From: JBHENC01 sp046262295
GTDB taxonomy: Bacteria > Acidobacteriota > Blastocatellia > Pyrinomonadales > Pyrinomonadaceae
Assembly: GCA_046262295.1 (NCBI GenBank)
Contig: JBHENC010000011.1
Location: 62,001-126,000 of the forward strand
Length of the DNA stretch: 64,000 nucleotides
Direction: 5' to 3'
The stretch's first letter is position 1. The number at the start of each line of letters is the position of its first letter. Shown one piece after another: positions 53,563-62,186 of this stretch. The position numbers were made by a program, and so were the translations under genes. The notes under the pieces are model-generated. The model searched no databases, was not told the origin of the DNA, and was given only the letters and a program-made list of their open reading frames with translations.

Positions 53563-55447
53563 ATCTGTCACGATCTTTCAGCGGCAAATCAACGACGAAG
53601 CGTGTGCCTTTACCGGGTTCGCTGGTGACGTTGATTGTGCCGCCGTGTTGTTCGACGATCTGTTTGACGATGGCGAGGCCTAAGCCTGTGCCGCGCGTTT
53701 TGGTGGTGAAGAACGGCTCGAAGATGCGAGCGCGCGTCGCTTCGTTCATGCCGCTGCCGTGATCCTGAACGCTCACGCGGGCGAACGCTGTGTGGCTTCC
53801 CTGCCGCATCTTGTTATCGCCCGCGCCGTTGCCAGCGTTCTCTTTGCCGTCGGAAGCGTTGACGGCGATGCGCTCGGTGGCGATGACAATCGGCGATTCC
53901 GCTTTGCTCGCGTCAACGGCATTGGCAATCAGATTAACGAAGACTTGCCGTAACTTATCTTCATCCCACTCGCCGCGCAGAGGCTCTTTACTCCAACGCT
54001 TTTCCACCGGCGTCCGTTTCTCGCCCAACCTATCTGCGACAAGCTCGAGGCTTCCGTCAAGCAATCCGTGCAGTTCAACTTTTGAAAGCGCGAGCGTCTT
54101 CTCGCGCGAGAATAAAGTGACTTCGCCGACGAGATTGTTTAAGTGATGAATGCCGCGATTCACCAGATCAATCGTCTTAATCGAGTTCTGATCCGTCGTC
54201 GCGTCGCGCAGCATCGAAACGCCGAGGCGGATGCTGCCGAGCGGGTTTTTGATTTCATGCGCGAGTTGCGCCGCCGCCTGCCCGACCGCCGCCAGCGATT
54301 CCGATCTTCGCAAATCGTGCTCCGCTTCGGCGGCTTCCGTCACGTCCACCAGCATAATTATCTGGCCGCGTTCGTCATCAATCACGAGCGGCGACGAGTA
54401 CACGTCAAAGAATCGTTTTGCGGCGTGTTGCGACTCTTGCAGTGCGGCGGCATTAAGCGTCCAGCGCCCGTGATACGTCGGCTGCTCGACGCGCTTTGCC
54501 GTCGCCGCTTCGAGCATTTCCTGTGCTTCGGGCGAAGCAAGCTTGTCGTGTACGTTGCCGCCGATGACGGCCTGCGGCACGAGTTTGAAAAAGGCTGTGT
54601 TGGCGCTGCGCACGCTCCCGCGCGCATCAATGGCGGCGACGGCGCTGACGATGCCTTCCAGCATCTGCGTGCTGAAAGAGCGTTCGCGTCCGGCAATCTC
54701 GAGGCTTTCGCGCACTTGACGAAAACGCCTTTGCACTTCGCGGATGGTGATCGCGGCGACGAGCGCGCCGACGAGCAACGCCAGCCACGTGAGCCAGCGA
54801 ATCGTCTGCGCCGCACGCGATTGCAGCGCGTCGCTCTCCTGCAACACTTTATCCTGATCGCGCGCCGCCTCATCCAAAAACTCCTGAAGCTCGACATCCA
54901 CCACGCGGAATTTTTCAAAGCCTTCGAGCGAATAGCGATTGAAGTCTGCGACCGTTTCAAGATAAGCGTTGAGGTCGCGGTGAAAGATTGCGCCCTTTTC
55001 GGTTTGCGCGATTGGCAAGTGATCGAAGATCGGCAAGACTTTATTGAATTCCGCACGTGCGTTGTTTAGACGTTGGGCGACGGGCGGCAGCAATCCGCCG
55101 CGCGCTTCCGCATCGGCGCGCGCACGCACTTCGTTGTTCAGCTTCGTCGCCGCCCCGCGCAATTGCAACAACACGCTAAGCTGCGTTCCCTGCTGTCTCT
55201 CAAGATCAAGCACACGTTCGCTCACGCTCTCCACGCGGCGCACACTCAAAAGTCCTAGCGCAAGAACGAGCGCAAGCAGCAATGCGAAGCCTACCACCAG
55301 CAAACTCAAAATCGGCGCGCGCGTTTTATCCGCGCGAGGGGTATCGCCGTGCGCTTCGCCCTGCGCCGCGTCGTCCGGCGCATTCGCGCGGCGGTAAACC
55401 ACCTCGCCCCCCCCGCCTTTTTTCTCCGCCGGTTTATCTTTGCTCAT
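53561..55447 (-). CDS. Sensor histidine kinase with PAS domain
   Basis: The 628-residue protein has a cytoplasmic basic/Gly N-terminus, a membrane helix at 47-68 (LSLLVVGFALLLALVLALGLL), a helical periplasmic sensor (about 70-210), a second helix (WLTWLALLVGALVAAITI), a PAS domain (IVSAVAAIDARGSVRSANTAF), HisKA with QLAHEIKNPLGSIRLGVS (phosphorylated His) and HATPase (VNLIANAVDAS, DHGSGM, FTTKTRGTGLGLAIVK). It has no response regulator beside it, so the partner is elsewhere. Two integron-type cassettes follow directly after its stop and may be read through from it. Confidence 0.92.
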   Translation of the reverse strand: MSKDKPAEKKGGGGEVVYRRANAPDDAAQGEAHGDTPRADKTRAPILSLLVVGFALLLALVLALGLLSVRRVESVSERVLDLERQQGTQLSVLLQLRGAATKLNNEVRARADAEARGGLLPPVAQRLNNARAEFNKVLPIFDHLPIAQTEKGAIFHRDLNAYLETVADFNRYSLEGFEKFRVVDVELQEFLDEAARDQDKVLQESDALQSRAAQTIRWLTWLALLVGALVAAITIREVQRRFRQVRESLEIAGRERSFSTQMLEGIVSAVAAIDARGSVRSANTAFFKLVPQAVIGGNVHDKLASPEAQEMLEAATAKRVEQPTYHGRWTLNAAALQESQHAAKRFFDVYSSPLVIDDERGQIIMLVDVTEAAEAEHDLRRSESLAAVGQAAAQLAHEIKNPLGSIRLGVSMLRDATTDQNSIKTIDLVNRGIHHLNNLVGEVTLFSREKTLALSKVELHGLLDGSLELVADRLGEKRTPVEKRWSKEPLRGEWDEDKLRQVFVNLIANAVDASKAESPIVIATERIAVNASDGKENAGNGAGDNKMRQGSHTAFARVSVQDHGSGMNEATRARIFEPFFTTKTRGTGLGLAIVKQIVEQHGGTINVTSEPGKGTRFVVDLPLKDRDR

Positions 55448-55459
55448 AAGGGTAAAGAT

Positions 55460-55519
55460 AAGTTTTCAGTTTTTAGTAATAGGCAGCGGCTGAAAACTCA
55501 AAACTAAAACTGAAAACTA
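55460..55519. repeat. AGTTTTCAGT-type repeat upstream of polA end
   Basis: AGTTTTCAGTTTTTAG and its complements TGAAAACTCAAAACTAAAACTGAAAACT form a hairpin between polA stop and the kinase start. The units match those at 48476-48570. Confidence 0.6.
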
Positions 55520-58270
55520 TTTCGCTTCCATCCAGTTGTCGCCGATGCCGACTTCGACTTCGAGCGGAACGTCTAACTCGACGGCCTTTTCCATTTCGCG
55601 GCGGACGAGTTCGGCGACGCGCGCGACTTCGGCTTCGGGCGCTTCGATCAGCAGTTCATCGTGAATCTGCATAATCATACGCGCTTTGAAATTCTCGCGC
55701 CGCAGAGCTTCGTCAACTTGCAGCATCGCCATCTTAACAATATCGCTGCTTGTGCCCTGAATCGGCATATTGATGGCTTCGCGTTCGGCACGCCCGCGTA
55801 TGTTGCCGTTGCGGTCGTTGATGCCGGGAATCGGACGTATGCGCCCGTAAAGCGAGCGCACGTAGCCTTGCTCGCGCGCCTTCTCCGGCACTTCGTCCAT
55901 AAAGCGGCGCACGCCTTTGTAAGTATCGTAGTAATCGTCAATCACTTTACGCGCTTCTTTGAGCGAGATGCCGACGCGCTGCGAAAGACCGAAAGGTTCG
56001 ACGGCGTAAGCGATGGCGAAGTTGACGATCTTAGCGAAGCGGCGCGCTTCCTTTAATTCCTCTTTGGTCTTTGCGCCGAAGACGAGGCGCGCGGTACGCG
56101 AGTGTATGTCGTCGCCTTTCTGAAATGCGTCCAGCATCTCCGGATCATGCGTGACGTGCGCGAGCAGGCGCAACTCCAGTTGCGAATAGTCTGCGGCGAT
56201 AAACTTACAACCCTTTTCGGGGACGAAGGCGCGGCGGATGCGTCGTCCGAGTTCGGTGCGAATCGGAATATTTTGCAAATTCGGTTCGGACGAAGAGAGC
56301 CTGCCCGTCGCCGTCACCGTCTGGTTTAGCTGGCAATGAATGCGCCCGTCCGCGCCGATCTGTCCGGGCAAGGCGTCCGTGTAAACGGTCTTCAGTTTAT
56401 CCAATTCGCGGTATTCGATAATCAAGCGCGGCAGTTCGTATTTCTGTGCCAACTCTTCGAGCACGGCCTTGCTCGTCGAGACGCGACCCGTCGAAGTCTT
56501 GCGCCCGGAGCTGATGTTCAGTTCTTCCAGAACTTCACCGACTTGTTTGGGCGAGTTGATCTTGAATTCGCGCCCCGCCACTTCGTAAATCTTGGCGGTC
56601 AACTTTTCCAACTCTGCGCCGAGATGCGCCGAGAGTTCAGCGAGCACCTGTGTGTCAACACGCAAGCCAGCACGTTCCATGCGGTACAGCAAAGGCGCAA
56701 GCGGCAATTCTATCTCTTTGTAGATTGATTCAAGACCTTGCTCTAATAATCGCCCGTGCAGCACGTGCGCGGATTGCGCCGTAAAGTCTGCGGCTTCGGC
56801 GGCGCGCCACTGCGCATCAGTCCAATTTTCGGGCGCGTCTCCGGCGTTGTCCGCGCCGACGGCTTCGCGCGCGAGGTCTGCTAAATTATATTTGCTGCGC
56901 ACGGGATCGAGCAGATACGCGGCGAGCAACGTATCATCCGTGACGCCTTCAGGTTCGATGCCGTGCGGTTCAAGCAGCGCGACGGCGCGTTTCAAATCAT
57001 GCACGGACTTTGAAAGAAGACCGTTCGCCAGCACGTCTCGCAACAGAGAGACGGCCGTCTCCGTTCCCTCTTCAAAGTTTTCCAGATCAACGTAAGCAGC
57101 CGACCCCGGCGCGGTCGAGATGCCGATGCCGGTAGCGGCCGTGCTATCGCGCGTGTTGCCCTGCTGCCCCGCGCCGACGGGCGACGATGAATCGCTGACA
57201 GCAAAGCCCCAGTGTTCCGCGTCCCAGAGCGTGCGAACGAGTGCTTCCAATTCGGCGCGCGTGCGTATGATGCGATAGCGATGCGTGCCAGCGGCGGCGG
57301 GAGCACCGGCGGCGACAGCGGTGGCGGCGTCGGCGAATTCGCGCGTCAGCACTTGAAATTCCAGCTCGCGGAAGAGTTGGTAGGCGGCGGCGCGATCCGG
57401 CGTTTGCGCGCGGAGTTTATCAAGGTCAAGCTCTATGTTGACATCCGTGCGGATCGTCGCCAGATCGAGCGATTGGCGTATCAGGTCGGCGTTGTCGCGC
57501 AAAGATTCGCGGTAAGTTTTATGTTTGACCTGTTCCCAATTCTTCAGCGCGTTTTCAATCGAACCGTACTCTTTGACAATCTGCACAGCGCCCTTCGCGC
57601 CGATGCCGGGCGCACCCGGAATATTGTCAACCGCATCGCCCATCAAGCCGAGAAGCTCCACAATCTGCGCGGGCGGCACGCCGAACTTCGCTTCGACCCA
57701 TGCTTCATCGCACCACTCGACGGGCGGCACAGGCTCTTTGCGTTTCACGTTCTGCGAATTTTGCCGCATACAGATAACGTGCGGATCGCGCACAAGCTGG
57801 CACATATCCTTGTCGTTTGAAACGATTACGGCCTGCAAGTTTTTCGCAGCGGCCTTGAGCGCGAGCGTGCCGATTACATCGTCGGCCTCAAAGCCGGGCG
57901 CGTTCAGGATAGGGATGTTGTAGACTTCGCAGACGCGCATGATATACGGCAGTTGCGATTGCAACTCGTCGGGCATCTCGGCGCGATGCTCTTTGTAAGC
58001 GGCGTAAGTCTCTTTGCGAAAGGTCGGTTCGGCGGATTCAAAGACGGCGGCGATGTAGTGCGGCTGTTCGTCCGCGAGCAGTTTGCGCAGCATACTCGTG
58101 AAGATGAAGATGGCCTGCGTCACCTGTCCCTGCGTGTTGGTCAGAGGGTCTGTGCGCCCGCTCATCGGCGCGAAGAACGCGCGAAAGATATGCGACATAG
58201 AGTCAATCAGAAAGACTCTCTCAAGCGGGGCGGCGGCAGAAGAAGTCTGCGTAGATTCTTTGCGTGGCAT
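55517..58270 (-). CDS. polA: DNA polymerase I
   Basis: The 917-residue protein has a 5' nuclease domain (about 1-300: FLIDSMSHIFRAFFAP, DDVIGTLA, NDKDMCQLV, GAPGIGAKGAVQIV), a degenerate 3'-5' exonuclease domain (VSDSSSP instead of the DTE motif, VHDLKRA), and a polymerase domain with IAADYSQLELRLLAH and MQIHDELLIEAP. In the O helix, RRFAKIVNFAIAYAVEPFG replaces the usual YG with YA and NFG with NFA. Proofreading is likely lost; the polymerase Asp residues are intact. The ATG at 58270 starts the conserved part; an upstream frame from 58348 is unlikely. Confidence 0.93.
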   Translation of the reverse strand: MPRKESTQTSSAAAPLERVFLIDSMSHIFRAFFAPMSGRTDPLTNTQGQVTQAIFIFTSMLRKLLADEQPHYIAAVFESAEPTFRKETYAAYKEHRAEMPDELQSQLPYIMRVCEVYNIPILNAPGFEADDVIGTLALKAAAKNLQAVIVSNDKDMCQLVRDPHVICMRQNSQNVKRKEPVPPVEWCDEAWVEAKFGVPPAQIVELLGLMGDAVDNIPGAPGIGAKGAVQIVKEYGSIENALKNWEQVKHKTYRESLRDNADLIRQSLDLATIRTDVNIELDLDKLRAQTPDRAAAYQLFRELEFQVLTREFADAATAVAAGAPAAAGTHRYRIIRTRAELEALVRTLWDAEHWGFAVSDSSSPVGAGQQGNTRDSTAATGIGISTAPGSAAYVDLENFEEGTETAVSLLRDVLANGLLSKSVHDLKRAVALLEPHGIEPEGVTDDTLLAAYLLDPVRSKYNLADLAREAVGADNAGDAPENWTDAQWRAAEAADFTAQSAHVLHGRLLEQGLESIYKEIELPLAPLLYRMERAGLRVDTQVLAELSAHLGAELEKLTAKIYEVAGREFKINSPKQVGEVLEELNISSGRKTSTGRVSTSKAVLEELAQKYELPRLIIEYRELDKLKTVYTDALPGQIGADGRIHCQLNQTVTATGRLSSSEPNLQNIPIRTELGRRIRRAFVPEKGCKFIAADYSQLELRLLAHVTHDPEMLDAFQKGDDIHSRTARLVFGAKTKEELKEARRFAKIVNFAIAYAVEPFGLSQRVGISLKEARKVIDDYYDTYKGVRRFMDEVPEKAREQGYVRSLYGRIRPIPGINDRNGNIRGRAEREAINMPIQGTSSDIVKMAMLQVDEALRRENFKARMIMQIHDELLIEAPEAEVARVAELVRREMEKAVELDVPLEVEVGIGDNWMEAK

Positions 58271-58663
58271 TTGAAAGCGATGATAGAGGCGCGCGTCGGC
58301 GAGTGTCAACCGACATGATAACGGCGGAGTGTGGCGTCCGCGCCGCACATTCGCGGACGTACCACAACAAACGACGGGTTTTATTTCATGCGCAGAAACT
58401 TTCGACTAAAAGTATGCCGCAGTTCCGGCAGCTTGAAGCAAAGTTTTCTACAAACGCCACGTCGCACAAACAACTCTCTTTGTACCGTTTTTCATGATTT
58501 TGCAGACAAACGCAGGCGCGTCGAGAGTTCTTTTGCCCATCGAAATTTCATCGCTCACCGGACTGCGGCACGAGCTTTGCCAGCCAATCTACGATTAATT
58601 TAAGATATATTACGCGCGTTTATTCAAACTTGCGCGCCGTGACGATGCGAGGTTTCAATTCGT
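58271..58663. other. Divergent intergenic region between polA and lpxC
   Basis: This 393-bp region holds the promoters of two divergent genes. I see no clear consensus, riboswitch or repeat. A short frame at its right end begins at ATG 58645 but stops after eight codons. Confidence 0.5.
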
Positions 58664-59566
58664 TTGATTAAACAAACTACACTTGCTGCGCCCGTCGAAA
58701 CGAGCGGCATAGGCATCCACACGGGCGTGCCCGTCAGCTTGCGCATACTGCCAGCGCCGCCCGACACAGGATATCTTTTCACGCGCACAGACCTCGGCGG
58801 CTTCGAGATTCCGGCGACGGTCGAATGCGTCGCCAATTGCAGCTACGCGACGACGCTGATGCGAACCGGCGTGACGCTTTCAACAGTCGAACATCTGCTG
58901 GCGGCCTTGCGCGGTTCGGGGATAGATAACGCTTTTATCGAAGTTGATAATCTGGAGCTGCCGATTATGGACGGCTCTGCGGAAGTCTTCATAGAGATGA
59001 TCGAGCGCGCGGGAATCAAGCAGCAGACGCGCGCCAAACGTGTCTTGCTAATACGCGAAAAGGTTTTTGTCGAGCAGGGCAATCGTCGTCTCAGCGTCGA
59101 ACCCGCCGGGGCTTACGAGATAGAGTGCATGATTGATTTCGCGCATCCTTTAATCGGCGAGCAGCGTTTTCTGTTTGAACTCGCGGACGGCGCGTTCGGG
59201 CGCGAGATCGCGGCGGCGCGCACCTTCGGCTTCACAGATGAGATCGAAGCACTGCGCAAAGCCAACTTGATACGCGGCGGCTCGCTCGATAACGCCATCG
59301 TGCTGACGCCGGAAGGAATGCTCAACACAAACGGCCTGCGCTGGAAAGACGAATTCGTGCGCCACAAAATCCTAGACATCATCGGCGATCTTGCGCTCCT
59401 TGGAATGCCGCTCTTAGGGCGCGTCAAAGCCGAGCGCAGCGGCCACCTGCTGCACACCGCGCTGATGTCCAAACTCCTGCGCCAGCGCACCGCGTGGGAG
59501 ATCATTGATATGCCAGCCAAGTCATTGCCGCACACTGAAGTCCGCACCCTCGCAAACAAAGCCTGA
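58664..59566 (+). CDS. lpxC: UDP-3-O-acyl-N-acetylglucosamine deacetylase
   Basis: The 300-residue enzyme does the committed step of lipid A synthesis: ETSGIGIHTGVPVSL (opening), STVEHLLAAL (first zinc His), IDNAFIEVDNLELPIMDGSA, ARTFGF and DEFVRHKILDIIGDL (second His and zinc Asp), ending with a HLLHTALMSKLL helix. It starts at TTG 58664: no in-frame ATG or GTG with a ribosome site was found, and an ATG at 58645 is out of frame. Its presence argues for a lipopolysaccharide-type outer membrane. Confidence 0.93.
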   Translation: MIKQTTLAAPVETSGIGIHTGVPVSLRILPAPPDTGYLFTRTDLGGFEIPATVECVANCSYATTLMRTGVTLSTVEHLLAALRGSGIDNAFIEVDNLELPIMDGSAEVFIEMIERAGIKQQTRAKRVLLIREKVFVEQGNRRLSVEPAGAYEIECMIDFAHPLIGEQRFLFELADGAFGREIAAARTFGFTDEIEALRKANLIRGGSLDNAIVLTPEGMLNTNGLRWKDEFVRHKILDIIGDLALLGMPLLGRVKAERSGHLLHTALMSKLLRQRTAWEIIDMPAKSLPHTEVRTLANKA

Positions 59567-59594
59567 CGAACTCAATCTTTCATCCAACCTCTGT

Positions 59595-60317
59595 CTATTC
59601 GGCGCGCGCAAATTCATAAAAGAGATGCAAGCGCAGCTCGCTTCGCAGAATCTCCGGGCGCACATCCGTTAAGCGCAGACGCAACGCGCCGCCCGCCGCA
59701 TTGACGGGCACACGCGGCGCGAGTTGCGCGGCCTGAAAAACTTCAATCGGATTAACGCGCGCATCAATAGCGTTCTGCACAATTCCTTTAACGAGTCCGC
59801 TGGCGCGCGGTGAAAGATCGCTCAAGTGAAATTCCTGCACAGCGACGCGGGCGCGCAGGGACTGCCGCGCTTTGTCGTACTCAAGCGTCACGAGCGCATT
59901 CGTCCAGCCGCGAAAACGCACGCAGCCGAGCAGCCCCGCCGCGTATGAACCCGTGAACGCAAGCGGCGCGACGATGCGCCCGCTCTCGAAATGAACAGCC
60001 GTCTTCACGCCGTCAATCTCCCGCTGCAACACGACTTCGTTCGCGCAAGACGCCGAAGCATTCGCAGCGGAGAGCCGAAACGAAGGCGCTTTAAGATTCG
60101 TGAACAACGCCTCCAGAAAAGCGTTCCCCAGTTGCTCATTGAAACTCACCACAACTTCCGGCGGCGCAACGCCCTGCACGGCGAATTGCTCACCGGCAGC
60201 CATTCGCGTTGACTGCGCGAACGCATTCGAGCCTGCGCTGTTTTGGCTGAAACCAACCAACCAACAGACACTTGCGAGAAAGAATAATTTGCGTTTGAAA
60301 GTACACATCTTGTTCAT
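59595..60317 (-). CDS. Hypothetical secreted protein
   Basis: The 240-residue protein has a signal peptide (RKLFFLASVCWLVGFSQNSAG, later AFAQ) and a strand-rich domain with ARVAVQEFHLSDLSPRASG and IVQNAIDARVNPIEVFQAAQL, which recalls proteins with a membrane-associated lipid-binding fold. Start at 60317 or 60308; a longer frame from 60398 overlaps the chimera. Function unknown. Confidence 0.65.
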   Translation of the reverse strand: MNKMCTFKRKLFFLASVCWLVGFSQNSAGSNAFAQSTRMAAGEQFAVQGVAPPEVVVSFNEQLGNAFLEALFTNLKAPSFRLSAANASASCANEVVLQREIDGVKTAVHFESGRIVAPLAFTGSYAAGLLGCVRFRGWTNALVTLEYDKARQSLRARVAVQEFHLSDLSPRASGLVKGIVQNAIDARVNPIEVFQAAQLAPRVPVNAAGGALRLRLTDVRPEILRSELRLHLFYEFARAE

Positions 60318-60357
60318 CTGTTCAAATAAAAGTGTCGTCTGCCGCACCATCCAGCTG

Positions 60358-60537
60358 ATGCGCCCGGTTTTCGAATCGGTCTTGCCGGTGCCGGACAAGG
60401 CGCGTCAACGGATTTCGTCGCTGGCTGACAAAGAGCACAAGCGACGAAAAAAGCGCATCGGCACAGTGGACGAGTTCCGCGAAGCTTATCCCGAACTGAC
60501 CTTCATTATTGATGGCGTCGAACAGCCCAAGCGCACT
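60358..60537 (+). pseudogene. Transposase fragment (IS5-like helix-turn-helix/DDE_4 boundary)
   Basis: The plus-strand frame reads MRPVFESVLPVPDKARQRI, then SLADKEHKRRKKRIGTVD and FREAYPELTFIIDGVEQPKR. The IDGVEQP block is the first acidic motif of IS5/DDE_4-type transposases, and the basic region before it is their HTH linker. The DDE catalytic domain is missing after this point, so it is a remnant only. Confidence 0.65.
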
Positions 60538-60684
60538 CCGATTGTGGCGATGACGGCGCACGCCCTCGAAGGAGATCGGGAGAAATGCCTTGCCGCAGGT
60601 ATGTATGACTACGTCTCCAAGCCGGTCAAACATGAAGAACTGCGCGCGGTGCTTACCATCTGCTTAGCCGCTGCCGGGGATTAG
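60535..60684 (+). pseudogene. Receiver-domain C-terminal fragment fused to the transposase remnant
   Basis: In the same frame it continues TPIVAMTAHALEGDREKCLA, AGMYDYVSKPVKHEELRAVL. This is the last third of a response-regulator receiver domain (with the conserved Lys in SKP), as found in hybrid kinases. The phosphorylated Asp part is missing. It joins the transposase fragment without a stop, forming a chimeric open frame. Confidence 0.7.
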
Positions 60685-60755
60685 CAGGTACGAAGTGGCT
60701 AAAGGATACGTCACGGTCACCGCCGGAAGTTACGAGAGGCGGCACAGCATCTTGC

Positions 60756-62093
60756 TTATCTCTTCCATTCTATGGGAAAGAGAGTTCCCGCTTTTTTCGG
60801 ATTAAGTTGTCCTCCGACTTTAGCGACGGCGCGTGAGAGAACGGGGTCTTGTGAAGTTGCCAAAGCGAAATCCGACATTAGCAATTTCTCATCGGGCGTT
60901 ACGCCTACTCGCTCTAGGCTTTGGCCGTCTGTCATAATTACGTCGGCATCCGTGATACTGACGGCATAGTAAATCACCTGATCCGTTCCATGCTGTTGCG
61001 GATAAAGCTTACTTCTCATTACCGCGCCTGCCGTTTGGTCGCCGAAGACGAGGCCGCGCTTTTCGAGTTGCATCACACGCGCGAATATCTCTGCGGCCGA
61101 TCCTGATTCGCTATCAACCAGTACTATGAGCTGCCCTTTGAAGGCTTTAGTGCCGCGTGATTTAGCCACTAACGGCTTCATTTCATTACGACGTTTCAAA
61201 TCACCAACCTTGATATCGTGATCGAAGACGTTCCCGAGCAACCGTTGCAGCGTAGCTTCCGCCCCGCCCCCGTTGCCGCGCAGATCCAAGATCAACGATT
61301 TACGTTTGTTGGCTCTCTCCATGATGTCATCTACTTCGTGGTCACTCAGATCGAACTGAGGCATTTTCCAGATAAAGATATCTTCCACATCTTCGTAAAA
61401 GCGTTGCCGGCGCAGGAACGACTCAGTTTCATCTTCCCGGATTTGATCGAAGATATCCTTAAACTCAACAATACGTTTGCCCGTCGTGACCTTCGACATA
61501 ATCAACAATTCATGCGGCTGACCACCACGACTTTGCACGACTAAAGCCATCGCTGCCTGCGGCTTCAGGCCATAGTAAGTGTACTGCATCTTCCATAAGT
61601 TCTCTCGTACCGGCTCATAGCCATTGACCGAAATAACTTGATCTCCTACTTTTAGACCTTTGGTTTCCGCATCGCTTCCCGGCTTAATTGCGACGATGAA
61701 ACACCGGGAGCCGATTATCTGCATTCGCCAACCGTAGTCGGTCTGTGCGGCACGCTTTGGTGGAATAAAGAGCGTATGCGAGTCGTTTAAGTCAACAACC
61801 GCCTGCCCGATGATTCCGAATATTTCGCTGTTGGATTTGGCCTGCTTGATCGCTTCATCAGCTGCCTTAAAGCGTGCGTCCAAATCAACGCCGTGATATG
61901 TCGGATCGTAATAGTGCTTTTGAATTTGTAGACGAACGGTGCGGAGCATTTCGCGGCCGCGTCCCCGATCACTGCCGGCAAGCTGACCGCGTGCCGTCCG
62001 AGGAGAGCCGGCCGTCACGATAAAGAGTGCCGCAACGATATATAAACAAGTAACTACGCCGCGCGGCGTGGAAGTAACATGGTTGTTTTTCAA
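60756..62093 (-). CDS. S41 family C-terminal processing-type protease
   Basis: The 445-residue protein has a signal peptide (GVVTCLYIVAALFIVTAG), a PDZ domain (about 120-195: GSRCFIVAIKPGSDAETKGLKVGDQVISVNGYEP) and the S41 protease core with KSLILDLRGNGGGAEATLQRL and VLVDSESGSAAEIFARVMQ, where Ser in GSAAE is the nucleophile. It would cut unfolded or tagged proteins in the periplasm. It ends just after the chimeric fragment and stands alone. Confidence 0.87.
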   Translation of the reverse strand: MKNNHVTSTPRGVVTCLYIVAALFIVTAGSPRTARGQLAGSDRGRGREMLRTVRLQIQKHYYDPTYHGVDLDARFKAADEAIKQAKSNSEIFGIIGQAVVDLNDSHTLFIPPKRAAQTDYGWRMQIIGSRCFIVAIKPGSDAETKGLKVGDQVISVNGYEPVRENLWKMQYTYYGLKPQAAMALVVQSRGGQPHELLIMSKVTTGKRIVEFKDIFDQIREDETESFLRRQRFYEDVEDIFIWKMPQFDLSDHEVDDIMERANKRKSLILDLRGNGGGAEATLQRLLGNVFDHDIKVGDLKRRNEMKPLVAKSRGTKAFKGQLIVLVDSESGSAAEIFARVMQLEKRGLVFGDQTAGAVMRSKLYPQQHGTDQVIYYAVSITDADVIMTDGQSLERVGVTPDEKLLMSDFALATSQDPVLSRAVAKVGGQLNPKKAGTLFPIEWKR

Positions 62094-62186
62094 ATGAAGA
62101 ATCCTTTACAAGGTAATTTATTGAGGCAACCACTGACGGTTAAGCCGCAAGTCAGTGGTTGAAACTATTCGTGTGATTTATTTTTA

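Noticed and set aside
54143..55069. 308-codon plus-strand frame opposite the histidine kinase
   Set aside because: Antisense to well-supported HisKA/PAS domains; no homology pattern of its own.
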